Shown here in pieces: positions 22,366 through 29,632 of a DNA stretch of 34,487 nt. This stretch comes from Bradyrhizobium sp. (GTDB lineage Bacteria > Pseudomonadota > Alphaproteobacteria > Rhizobiales > Xanthobacteraceae). The DNA lies in contig NZ_JAFAVV010000854.1 in NCBI RefSeq assembly GCF_019242285.1, positions 1 to 34,487 on the forward strand, in the 5' to 3' direction. The position numbers were made by a program, and so were the translations under genes. How positions within the stretch are numbered: the first letter of the stretch is position 1; each line of letters begins with the position of its first letter. Below the pieces are notes generated by a model, which worked only from the letters and a program-made list of their open reading frames with translations, did not search any database and was not told the origin of the DNA.

Positions 22366-22710
22366 ATGACGGAGATCTTCGCACAAGGTGATCTTTTGCT
22401 CGAGCGGGTCGCTGATGTCGCGCCCTCGGGCCTGATCGAGGAGAACGCGGCAGGCACGGCGATGGTGCTGGCGGAAGGCGAGGCGACCGGCCATCGCCAT
22501 GCCATCCTGGAGCGGGTGACGAAATTCCGCGACGACGCGCTCGCGCGCGACATTCCGGCGGGTCTTTATGTCGGGCATGTGCAGATCGGCTCCGCCACCG
22601 CGCGGGTGACGCATGAGGAGCATGCGCCGATCACGCTGCCGCGCGGCACCTATCGCGTGCGTCGGCAGCGCGAGCTCGGCCCACGGGACGCGCGCATCCT
22701 CGCCGACTAG
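22366..22710 (+). CDS. Small conserved protein, partner of DUF6745 protein
   Basis: A 114-aa soluble, beta-rich-looking protein. Segments stand out: FAQGDLLLERVADV at the start, VLAEGEATGHRHAI in the middle, and THEEHAPITLPRGTYRVRRQ followed by REL near the end. From memory, this pattern (QGDxLL ... AEGExTGHxH ... HEEHxxIxLPxGxYxVxxQRE) marks a family found next to DUF6745 genes in cyanobacteria, actinobacteria and others, with no known function. The conserved His residues could bind metal. ATG 22366 has AGGGAG 6 bases upstream; ATG 22360 is too close to it. The DUF6745 gene starts 12 bases after its stop, so the two form an operon. Confidence 0.8.
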   Translation: MTEIFAQGDLLLERVADVAPSGLIEENAAGTAMVLAEGEATGHRHAILERVTKFRDDALARDIPAGLYVGHVQIGSATARVTHEEHAPITLPRGTYRVRRQRELGPRDARILAD

Positions 22711-22722
22711 CCAGAGCAGGTC

Positions 22723-23841
22723 ATGCGCAACCAAGGTGCGCTGACCGCCGAGCAGCGGGCGGCGCTCGGCCGCTATCGGGCGCGCTGGCTTGCGATTCGG
22801 CGTTCGACCGAGCCCGCCGACCGCGACGCGGCCGAGCAGGGGGCGGGGCTCGCCTATCAGGCTGCGGGACTGCAACCGCCCGCACGCTTCGTCTGGTGCG
22901 ACAGTCCGGTCGCGCTGTCGCATCTGGCCGCGCGGCCGTCGCCCGCCGATGGCGCCAATGTCAGGTCGGCGCTGATCGACCGCATCCGACGGCAGGCGGC
23001 GCGTCAGGTTCGCAAGCGGATCGGCGCGCGCCGAACCGCCGAGATCGCGGCAACGGTCAACCCTGCCGACGCGCTGATTGCCACTGTTGCCGAGCTGGTG
23101 CTCGCACATGTGGCCGACGACGACGCCTCGCTGATGCAGCGCTACCGGCGCTCGGAACCGCTGTCGCGCGCCGATCTCTGGCGCACGCTGCTCGGGCGCG
23201 AGGGTTTTGCCCATGTCGCGGCCGGCCCGCATGACCTGTCATGGCTCGGCCCGTTCGAATATGTCCGCAACGTGCTTGGGCTGCGCGCCGAGACCTCCTC
23301 ACTGCTCGGGCTGTGGCAGGTCGCGCTGCATGCGGGCTGGATACGCCCGCACGAACAGACCTGCTGGCTGTCGGAACGGCCGCATCTCCTGCACGGCGAC
23401 GTCAACGACCGCCTGCACCATGCGAGCGGTCCGGCCCTCCGCTTTGGCGACGGCTTTGCGGTCTGGGCCTGGCGCGGGGTCGAGGTGCCGCGCGCGCTGA
23501 TCGAGCAGCCCGGGGCGATCACGGCCGCGACGATCGATGCTGCGACCAACGTCCAGCATCGTCGCTGCATGATCGAGATCATGACGCCGGAGCGCTATGT
23601 GGTGGAGGGCGGGGCGGTGCGCGTCGCCGAGGACCAGACCGGCGTGCTCTGGCGCAAGAGGTGGCCGCCGCACGATGTCTGGGCCGCGGTCGAGGTGATC
23701 AACGCGACCGCGGAAGCCGACGGCACCCACAAACACTATTTCCTGCAGGTGCCGCCGGAGCTTCGCACGCCCTGCGAGGCGGTGGCCTGGACCTACGGCA
23801 TGGAGGCGAAGGCGTATTCGAAGCTGGTGGCGCGGACGTGA
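22723..23841 (+). CDS. DUF6745 domain-containing protein
   Basis: A 372-aa soluble protein with an Arg/Ala-rich N-terminal half and a C-terminal DUF6745-type region. Marks of the latter are TCWLSERPHLLHGDVNDRLH, HASGPALRFGDGFAVWAW, RGVEVPRALIEQPGAIT, NVQHRRCMIEIMTPERYV, and VLWRKRWPPHDVWAAVEVIN then HYFLQVPP and EAVAWTYGM near the end. The C-terminal aromatic/His pattern suggests a compact domain rather than repeats. No enzyme motif is recognisable. AGCAGG precedes ATG 22723. It always seems to travel with the small protein upstream (recalled, not checked). Function unknown; no membrane segments or signal peptide. Confidence 0.8.
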   Translation: MRNQGALTAEQRAALGRYRARWLAIRRSTEPADRDAAEQGAGLAYQAAGLQPPARFVWCDSPVALSHLAARPSPADGANVRSALIDRIRRQAARQVRKRIGARRTAEIAATVNPADALIATVAELVLAHVADDDASLMQRYRRSEPLSRADLWRTLLGREGFAHVAAGPHDLSWLGPFEYVRNVLGLRAETSSLLGLWQVALHAGWIRPHEQTCWLSERPHLLHGDVNDRLHHASGPALRFGDGFAVWAWRGVEVPRALIEQPGAITAATIDAATNVQHRRCMIEIMTPERYVVEGGAVRVAEDQTGVLWRKRWPPHDVWAAVEVINATAEADGTHKHYFLQVPPELRTPCEAVAWTYGMEAKAYSKLVART

Positions 23842-23863
23842 TCAGTGCCGCATACTCGGTGCA

Positions 23864-23992
23864 CCTCGCCCCGCTCGCGGGGAGAGGTCGGATTGCGTCG
23901 TCAGATGCAACCCGGGTGAGGGGACTCTCCGCGAGTCCCGCTGCTGAAGCAGCCCCTCATCCCACCCCTCTCCCCGTAAGAACGGGGCGAGG
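23864..23992. repeat. Large fold-back repeat (nested palindromes)
   Basis: The outer arms are 24-26 bp inverted repeats: CCTCGCCCCG-CTCG-CGGGGAGAGG (23864-23887) and CCTCTCCCCG-TAAGAA-CGGGGCGAGG (23967-23992). Each arm is itself a hairpin. Between them are GGGTGAGGGG paired with CCCCTCATCCC, a GGACTC/GAGTCC hairpin and GCTGCT/AGCAGC. The whole 129-base unit can fold into one cruciform-like structure. It lies between the stop of the DUF6745 gene and the convergent membrane PH-like gene. The look is that of a dispersed intergenic repeat of alphaproteobacteria, distinct from the REP units. Possible role as bidirectional terminator. Confidence 0.7.
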
Positions 23993-24039
23993 GAGCGCAC
24001 CGCCGCTGCCGTGGCAGGTTACACCCGATCTCGCGGTCG

Positions 24040-24573
24040 CTAGCTCCGGTAATAGCGCCACATGCGCAGGAACGTCCGGTGGATTTCGTCCGGCGGCTGG
24101 TCGAACGGCTCGAGATTCACCCGCACCATGTTCTCGTGGCTCATCCGCCAGGGCAGCCGCATCCATCTTCGCCAGCGTGGCCGGTTGCGGCGCCAGTCGA
24201 CGACGAGCGCGCTGCGCAGCGGCGCGTTGAGCACGATCTGCAGCTCGTGCACGGTCATCGCGCGCTCGGCGATCTCGACGACGTCGATGCGCTCGATCGC
24301 GCGCCAGCGGATCAGCCCGAACGCCTGCAGGAAGATGCCGTACTGGTTGGCGCCGATGGTCGGCCGCCCGGTCTCGAGCAGCGGGATGTTGTAGTAGGTG
24401 AAGGCGAAAGCCGCAGCCGACAGCGGCAGCCAGTAGAGCGCGCCGGTGATCCAGGTGGCGGTGAGGAAGATCAGCGCCAGCGCCGCGGTGATGTAGACCG
24501 GGAAATAGACGTCGTCGCGGCTGTAGGCGGCCGAATAACCACCGAGATTTCCCTCGTCCAGCGGCGCTGCCAT
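24040..24573 (-). CDS. Membrane protein with PH-like (YcxB-type) domain
   Basis: A 177-aa protein with two adjacent hydrophobic helices at about 27-62 (VYITAALALIFLTATWITGA and LPLSAAAFAFTYYNIPLL). A cytoplasmic beta-rich C-terminal region follows: GLIRWRAIERIDVVEIAE, LVVDWRRN, VRVNLEPFDQPPDEIHRTFL. This two-helix plus PH-like layout resembles YcxB-type or bacterial PH membrane proteins. Function unknown. ATG 24573 is assumed; no strong ribosome site was noted. It is on the same strand as rpmG but separated from it by a terminator. Confidence 0.65.
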   Translation of the reverse strand: MAAPLDEGNLGGYSAAYSRDDVYFPVYITAALALIFLTATWITGALYWLPLSAAAFAFTYYNIPLLETGRPTIGANQYGIFLQAFGLIRWRAIERIDVVEIAERAMTVHELQIVLNAPLRSALVVDWRRNRPRWRRWMRLPWRMSHENMVRVNLEPFDQPPDEIHRTFLRMWRYYRS

Positions 24574-24637
24574 GTGAACCTCGTGCCCGGCAGGCGAGCA
24601 AGGCCTATGCCATCAGCGCGGCGGAGGTGAGGCCACA

Positions 24638-24663
24638 AATAAAAACGGGGCCCAGGGCCCCGT
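24638..24663 (-). terminator. Rho-independent terminator of rpmG
   Basis: On the minus strand an ACGGGGCC/GGCCCCGT stem with a short loop is followed by TTTTTATTT. It begins 29 bases after the rpmG stop and is a textbook intrinsic terminator. Confidence 0.9.
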
Positions 24664-24691
24664 CCAAAGTCTGCAGTGTCCCCGCGATTGG

Positions 24692-24859
24692 TTACTTGAT
24701 CTTCGCTTCGCGGAACTCGACGTGCTTGCGCGCGACGGGGTCGTATTTCTTCATGACCAGTTTCTCGGTCTTGGTGCGCGAGTTTTTCTTGGTGACGTAA
24801 TAGTAGCCGGTGTCCGCAGACGACACGAGCTTGACCTTGATGGTGACCGCCTTGGCCAT
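24692..24859 (-). CDS. rpmG: 50S ribosomal protein L33
   Basis: A 55-aa ribosomal protein of the large subunit. [20 protein letters not shown], then [20 protein letters not shown] and [10 protein letters not shown], is a full-length cysteine-free L33 as in other alphaproteobacteria. ATG 24859 follows AGGA by 10 bases and gives the family length; a longer upstream frame is spurious. In related genomes rpmG often sits near divK-pleD and the rnr-DUF983-NUDIX genes. Here it is separated from both by accessory DNA. Confidence 0.97.
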   Translation of the reverse strand: MAKAVTIKVKLVSSADTGYYYVTKKNSRTKTEKLVMKKYDPVARKHVEFREAKIK

Positions 24860-24988
24860 GTCGAGATATCCTGAATGAATGAGGTGAGGCGCCGGGCCGC
24901 CGATGGCGCAGGCATTTGTCCGGCAACCTAGCGATTGAGGCCTCAAAGTCAAGGTATCCGGGGCCACACCGGCCCGGAATTGGCCCGA

Positions 24989-26317
24989 TCAGCGCTCGAA
25001 GAAACGGTTCGTCGGCCGCGGCAGCCCGAGATTCTCCCGCAGCGTCCGGCCCTCATAGTCCTTGCGGAAAATGCCGCGCCGCTGCAGCTCCGGGACGACT
25101 TTGTCGACAAAGTCGTAAAGTCCGGCGGGGAGAAACGGGAACATGATGTTGAATCCATCAGAGCCGCGGCCCACGAGCCATTCCTCCATCTGGTCCGCGA
25201 TGGTTTTCGCCGTGCCGACGAAGGCGAGCCCGCCATAGCCGCCGACTCGCCGCGCGAGTTGGCGCACCGTCAACTTGTCGCGGGCCGCAACGTCAACCAG
25301 GCGCTGTCTTCCGCTCTTGGATGCGTTGGTCTCGGGGATCGGCGGTAACGGTCCGTCCGGGTCGAAGCCCGAGGCATCGGTGCCGAGCATCACCGACAGC
25401 GACGCGATCGCGCTGTCGTAATGCACCATGCCGTCGAGCTTCTCGCGCTTCTCCTTGGCCTCCTCGACGCTGTCGCCCACCACGACGAAGGCGCCGGGCA
25501 GGATCTTCAGGTGCTCGGGATCGCGGCCGGCCTTCTCGGCGCGGCCCTTGATGTCGGCATAGAGCTTCTGTCCGTCGGCGAGGCTGCCGCCACCGGTGAA
25601 CACGGCTTCCGCGGTTTCCGCCGCAAGCTGCCGGCCGTCGTCGGAAGCTCCGGCCTGCACGATCAGCGGCCAGCCTTGCACCGGGCGGGCAATGTTCAGG
25701 GGACCGCGCACCCTGAGATATTTGCCCTTGTGGTCGAGCACATGCATCTTCGCGGGGTCGAAATACAGCCCTCGCTCGACATCTTGCACGAAGGCGTCGT
25801 CGGCGAAGGAGTCCCACAGGCCGGTGACCACGTCGTAGAACTCTCGCGCGCGCTTGTAGCGCTCCGCGTGCTCCATGTGGTCGTCGAGGCCGAAATTGAG
25901 CGCCGCGTCGGGGTTCGAGGTGGTGACGATGTTCCAGCCCGCGCGGCCGCCCGAGATGTGATCGAGCGAGGCGAAGCGGCGGGCGACGTGATAGGGCTCG
26001 TCGAAGGTGGTCGAGCCGGTCGCGATCAGGCCGATATGCTCGGTCGCGGTCGCGAGCGCCGAGAGCAGCGTGAACGGCTCGAACGAGGTCACGGTGTGGC
26101 TGCGCTTGAGCGCATTGATCGGCATGTTCAGGACCGCGAGATGGTCGGCCATGAAGAAGGCGTCGAACCTGCCGGCTTCGAGTTTTCTGATCAGGTCGCG
26201 CAGATGCGCGAAGTTGAAATTGGCGTCCGGCCAGGCGCCGGGATAGCGCCAGGCGCCGGTGTGGATGGAGACCGGGCGCATGAAGGCGCCGAGCTTGAGC
26301 TGACGGGGTGATGCCAT
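24989..26317 (-). CDS. LLM-class flavin-dependent monooxygenase (NtaA/SnaA/DszA family)
   Basis: A 442-aa bacterial-luciferase-like monooxygenase that uses reduced FMN supplied by a separate reductase. Seen: LKLGAFMRPVSIHTGAWRYP, FDAFFMADHLAVLN, EPFTLLSALATATEHIGL, FASLDHISGGRAGWNIVTTS, WPLIVQAGASDDGRQLAAET and GFNIMFPFLPAGLYDFVDKV, the motif set of the NtaA/SnaA/SoxA/DszA group. These attack sulfonates, aminopolycarboxylates, dibenzothiophene sulfone or related compounds; the substrate is not readable here. No reductase or transporter is adjacent. ATG 26317 is well placed for the family. Upstream lies a REP pair. Confidence 0.92.
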   Translation of the reverse strand: MASPRQLKLGAFMRPVSIHTGAWRYPGAWPDANFNFAHLRDLIRKLEAGRFDAFFMADHLAVLNMPINALKRSHTVTSFEPFTLLSALATATEHIGLIATGSTTFDEPYHVARRFASLDHISGGRAGWNIVTTSNPDAALNFGLDDHMEHAERYKRAREFYDVVTGLWDSFADDAFVQDVERGLYFDPAKMHVLDHKGKYLRVRGPLNIARPVQGWPLIVQAGASDDGRQLAAETAEAVFTGGGSLADGQKLYADIKGRAEKAGRDPEHLKILPGAFVVVGDSVEEAKEKREKLDGMVHYDSAIASLSVMLGTDASGFDPDGPLPPIPETNASKSGRQRLVDVAARDKLTVRQLARRVGGYGGLAFVGTAKTIADQMEEWLVGRGSDGFNIMFPFLPAGLYDFVDKVVPELQRRGIFRKDYEGRTLRENLGLPRPTNRFFER

Positions 26318-26441
26318 GGCCGAAGGTCCGCGGATGATTGATATCAGGCAGACATAGGTACAAAGCGCCGCCGCGCCATCAGGAAGATTATTCTGTTTTG
26401 GCGTGCGCCGATGAAATGGCCGTCATTTTTGGCCGGGAACG

Positions 26442-26500
26442 GTAGGGTGGGCTAAGCTTTGCCGAAGCTCGAAGAGCGAAGGCAAGGCGTGCCCACCATT
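26442..26500 (+). repeat. REP unit E1 (forward)
   Basis: GTAGGGTGGGCTAAG, an inner stem CTTTGCC against GGCAAGG capped by GCTC-GAA-GAGC, then GCGTGCCCACCATT. It has the GTAG head and is intact. It forms a head-to-head pair with E2 across a 20-base spacer. Confidence 0.85.
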
Positions 26501-26520
26501 TGGAGTGGTGGTGTCGAAAG

Positions 26521-26582
26521 AATGGTGGGCACGCTTCCGCCTTCGCTCTTCGAGCGCAATCGGAAGCTTAGCCCACCCTACG
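26521..26582 (-). repeat. REP unit E2 (reverse)
   Basis: AATGGTGGGCAC, an inner stem GCTTCCG against CGGAAGC with the cap CGCTCTTCGAGCG, then CTTAGCCCACCCTACG. On the minus strand it starts with the GTAG head. It ends 10 bases from the stop of the TAXI-like remnant gene. Confidence 0.85.
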
Positions 26583-26592
26583 CATCCGGCGC

Positions 26593-26904
26593 TTATCTCG
26601 CCGGCGGAGGCTTATCCAGCAGGCTGCGAAACTGGTCGAGCTCGCGATGCGCCGGTTCTGGCGCGGGAGGAGGCGCTTCCTCGGAGGCGAAGCGGATATT
26701 GGTGCCCTCGAGCAGCCCGCCGGCGATGCCAACCGTCCACTCGTTCGATTCCTGGATCTTGCCCTGCTCGCCGACGGCCACCGCCGTCACCACTCGTGCG
26801 CCTTTGGCGGTCTGTGACGAGGCCGGCGTCATTGACGCAGCCGCGATCGCCGCTGCAAGCAGACTCGTGGCCGGCTGGATGCGGCTCATTGTCCGATCTG
26901 ACAT
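26593..26904 (-). pseudogene. Truncated TAXI-type TRAP transporter receptor remnant (or short exported protein)
   Basis: About 103 aa from ATG 26904 (ATG 26889 also possible). A signal-like N-terminus (SLLAAAIAAASMTPASSQ) leads to GKIQESNEWTVGIAGGLLEG followed by TNIRFASE, which resembles the start of mature TAXI-family TRAP receptors. The family normally continues for about 300 more residues. Here it passes straight into a Pro-rich tail (EEAPPPAPEPAHRELDQFRS) and stops. An in-frame internal deletion joining N- and C-terminal ends would explain this. The frame has no internal stop, so a short exported protein could still be made. The REP pair E lies immediately downstream. Confidence 0.45.
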
Positions 26905-27012
26905 GCGCGGAAACGGAGCGCGTGGCGATCGGTAATGGACTGCCACGCGCGCAACAGATTCGGCGCGGATTTCTTCAGATGCCGGGACTGCAACGCGTGA
27001 AGCGCCCAGCTA

Positions 27013-28347
27013 TCATTTGCCGCGCGCATGCTCGTCGAAGGCGCTCAGCACCGCGAGCGTCATGGCAACGACGCCCGTTTTGATGGTGGGCTCGGGCACC
27101 GGCGCAAACAATGGCGAGTGGTTGCCCGGGAGGGGTGTCCCGCTGTTGCGCGCAGCCGCAACGCGCTCGGGCTCGTAGACACCGATATTGAAGAACATCG
27201 AGGGCACGCCGGCTGCGACATATTCGGAATAATCCTCGCTCGGCGTTCCCGGCGGCGAGGTGCGGGCCTTGTCGCCGAACGCTGCCTTGAGCACTTTCTC
27301 GGCAGTTGCGACCACGGCGGGATCGTTCACCACCGCCTTGATGCCCTCGGTGATCTTGATGTCCGGCGGCGGCGCATCCGCCATCGCCGCGACCGCTTTC
27401 GCGGTGCGCTCGATGCCCGCGAACATCCTGGCGCGGACCTCGGGCTTGAAGCTGCGGATGGTGCCGAACAGCGCGACATCGTCGGGGATGATGTTCTCGG
27501 CGGTGCCGCCGTGGATCGCGCCGATCGAGATGACGCCGAATTCGGTCGGGTCCTTCTCGCGGCTGATCACGCTCTGCAGGTCGACGACGAAGCGCGACGC
27601 CATCATCACGGGATCGAGGGTGGCCTGCGGGATTGCGCCGTGGCCGCCGCGGCCGTGAAACTTGATGGAGAGGCTGTCGGCGCTGGAGGAGCCGATGCCG
27701 GTGCGATAGAAGACGCTGTCGTAGGCGAACGGGCCGTCATGCAGAGCGAAGCCGACATCGGGCTTCGAGAAGCGCGTGAACAGACCGTCGGCCAGCATGG
27801 CCTTGGCGCCCGACCCGATCTCCTCGGCGGGCTGCGCGATGAACATCAGCGTGCCCTTCCATCGGTCCTTCAGGCCGACCAGCACCTTGGCCGTGCCGAC
27901 CCAGCTCGCCATGTGGATGTCATGGCCGCAGCTATGGTCGACGAAGGTCTCGCGGCCGTTCCAGGTGGTCTTGTCGTGGCTTGCGTAGGGGAGACCGGTC
28001 TTCTCCTCCATCGGCAGCGCATCGAGCTCGGTGCGCACCATGACGGTCGGGCCGTCGCCGTTCCTGTAGAGCGCGACGAGGCCGGTCTTGCCGATCTGCT
28101 CGGTGACCTCGAATCCGAGCGCGCGCATCTCGGCCGCGAGCTTTGCCGCCGTCTTCACCTCCTGGAACGCGATCTCCGGATGGGCGTGGATGTCCTTGTA
28201 GAGCGTGTCGAGTTTTGGATAGTCGGCGTCGACCGAGCTCTCGATCGCGCTCTTCAAGCGGGGAACGTCGAGCTCGGCCCGCGCCGCAGGCGGCAAGAGG
28301 GCCATGAGGGCGACGGAAGCGAGCAGCAGCCTGGCAAACGGCATCAT
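27013..28347 (-). CDS. Exported M20-family metallo-amidohydrolase
   Basis: A 444-aa M20D-type amidohydrolase/carboxypeptidase (N-acyl amino acid or hippurate hydrolase-like), with two metals expected. Seen: a signal peptide (LLLASVALMALLPPAARA), HAHPEIAFQEVKTA, VMVRTELDALPMEE, DHSCGHDIHMA (metal ligands), FIAQPAEEIGSGAKAML, FHGRGGHGAIPQATLDPVMM, and a C-terminal GNHSPLFAP with ligand His. The signal peptide points to the periplasm, unusual for many M20D enzymes. ATG 28347 has GAGGAGG 8 bases upstream; ATG 28344 is an alternative. It lies between the NUDIX gene (50 bases) and the TAXI remnant on the same strand. Confidence 0.9.
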   Translation of the reverse strand: MMPFARLLLASVALMALLPPAARAELDVPRLKSAIESSVDADYPKLDTLYKDIHAHPEIAFQEVKTAAKLAAEMRALGFEVTEQIGKTGLVALYRNGDGPTVMVRTELDALPMEEKTGLPYASHDKTTWNGRETFVDHSCGHDIHMASWVGTAKVLVGLKDRWKGTLMFIAQPAEEIGSGAKAMLADGLFTRFSKPDVGFALHDGPFAYDSVFYRTGIGSSSADSLSIKFHGRGGHGAIPQATLDPVMMASRFVVDLQSVISREKDPTEFGVISIGAIHGGTAENIIPDDVALFGTIRSFKPEVRARMFAGIERTAKAVAAMADAPPPDIKITEGIKAVVNDPAVVATAEKVLKAAFGDKARTSPPGTPSEDYSEYVAAGVPSMFFNIGVYEPERVAAARNSGTPLPGNHSPLFAPVPEPTIKTGVVAMTLAVLSAFDEHARGK

Positions 28348-28397
28348 CGGATCGGCCTCCTCGAGATCGTTCGAGGTGCCGATCTTACCGGTACTCT

Positions 28398-29150
28398 TCA
28401 CGCCGCCAAGACGTCTTTCTGCATTTTGCCGCCGTGGAAATGGAAGAACGGCACGGGCGCATCATGGCGGAGCGGCCCGGTGGCCAGCCGCTTCTCCAAT
28501 TCGCCGAGGACGTTCTTGGTCATCGGGTGCAGGTCGGCCAGCGGCTTCGAACCGAGCTCGACCCAGACCAGCTCGACCAGCTCGGCATCCGGATGGATCA
28601 CGCCGTCGATCCTGTGGGTAATGGCGGAGGCATCCGCGGTGAAGAAGCGGGTGTCGAACCGCCGCACCCGGCCGGGCGGGGTGATGGCGCGCGCGATCAG
28701 GAATAATCCGGACGGATCGGGCAGGAGCCCGGCATCGGCAAAGGGCTGCCAGGCACCGTCGAGCTGTGCCTTCGTGCCTTCGGCCTTGCGGCCGAGACAG
28801 AGGCCGGTCTCTTCGCAGGCCTCGCGGATCGCAGCCACCGCCAGCGATTTCGCGCGCGAAGCCGAGATCTTCGGGCTGCCCTTGAGCAGATTGGTTTCGA
28901 GCTCCGGCGGGATCGGCGCGGCCACCGGCACGCGATGATCGTTCTTGTCGACCCGGCCGCCGGGAAAGACGAATTTTCCCGGCATGAACACCACCTTGTC
29001 GTGGCGCTTGCCGACCAGCACCTTCGGGACGTCTCCGGAGCGATCGACCAGGATCAGTGTGGCGGCGTCCTTGGGACGATAATAGGGATGGTGATCGGCT
29101 TCCTTCTCTTCCGGCTTCTCCGCCGTCGCGGCCTGCGCGGTATCGCTCAT
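28398..29150 (-). CDS. NUDIX hydrolase with split Nudix box
   Basis: A 250-aa NUDIX protein. The core is ATLILVDRS, VLVGKRHDKVVFMPGKFVFP, GGRVDKNDHRVP, then after about 35 residues AAIREACEETGLCLGR. The glycine part and the REACEETGL part of the Nudix box are thus separated by an insertion, as in the NUDT19/acyl-CoA-type branch. Substrate unknown (acyl-CoA or nucleotide diphosphate derivative). ATG 29150 follows AGGGGTGG by a short gap; GTG 29156 is possible. It lies 38 bases after DUF983 in the topA-rnr-DUF983-NUDIX operon. Confidence 0.9.
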   Translation of the reverse strand: MSDTAQAATAEKPEEKEADHHPYYRPKDAATLILVDRSGDVPKVLVGKRHDKVVFMPGKFVFPGGRVDKNDHRVPVAAPIPPELETNLLKGSPKISASRAKSLAVAAIREACEETGLCLGRKAEGTKAQLDGAWQPFADAGLLPDPSGLFLIARAITPPGRVRRFDTRFFTADASAITHRIDGVIHPDAELVELVWVELGSKPLADLHPMTKNVLGELEKRLATGPLRHDAPVPFFHFHGGKMQKDVLAA

Positions 29151-29188
29151 TTCCACCCCTGAAATTCCTTTTCGTGTCTCGTATCAAT

Positions 29189-29632
29189 TCAGACCGGCGG
29201 AATTCCTTCCGGCGGATTGTCGTCAAAGCCGTGCATGCGCAGCCCCCATTGCAGGCCGACCACGGCGCCTTTCACCGGCTGCAGCAGTGCGAGCGAGGCG
29301 ATCAGCGTGAAGGGCAGGTAGACGGCGAGCTGCAGGGCGACCGGCGGCGAATAGTTGGTCTCGATGACAAGTGCCGCGGGCACCACGAGATGGCCGACGA
29401 TGACGATCACGAGATAGGCCGGCAAATCGTCCGCGCGGTGCGGGGTGAAGTCGAGCCCGCACACCGAGCAATTGTCGTCGACCTTCAGGAAGGCGCGAAA
29501 CAGCCTGCCCTCGCCGCAGCGTGGGCAGCGGCCGCGAAAGCCGCGCTTCAGCGCCGCCCAGACGTCGCGCTTCTCGACCCTTGCGGTCTCGCGGGTCCAG
29601 CCCGTCGGCGCGGGGCTCATGGTTTCCATCAT
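29189..29632 (-). CDS. DUF983 membrane protein
   Basis: A 147-aa small membrane protein of the DUF983 family. It has an N-terminal zinc-ribbon-like part (RGRCPRCGEGRLFRAFLKVD and NCSVCGLDF, two CxxC pairs) followed by two transmembrane helices (AYLVIVIVGHLVVPAALVIE, LQLAVYLPFTLIASLALLQP) and a cytoplasmic tail. Function unknown; it is commonly placed between rnr and a NUDIX gene in alphaproteobacteria. ATG 29632 overlaps the rnr stop (ATGA), so it is translationally coupled to RNase R. Confidence 0.92.
   Translation of the reverse strand: MMETMSPAPTGWTRETARVEKRDVWAALKRGFRGRCPRCGEGRLFRAFLKVDDNCSVCGLDFTPHRADDLPAYLVIVIVGHLVVPAALVIETNYSPPVALQLAVYLPFTLIASLALLQPVKGAVVGLQWGLRMHGFDDNPPEGIPPV

Noticed and set aside
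24860..24967. N-terminal extension of rpmG to 24967
   Set aside because: L33 is normally about 55 aa, and ATG 24859 has a ribosome site and gives exactly that length.
12964..26582. CRISPR array reading of the repeated palindromes
   Set aside because: Units are dispersed, in both orientations, without regular spacers or cas genes.
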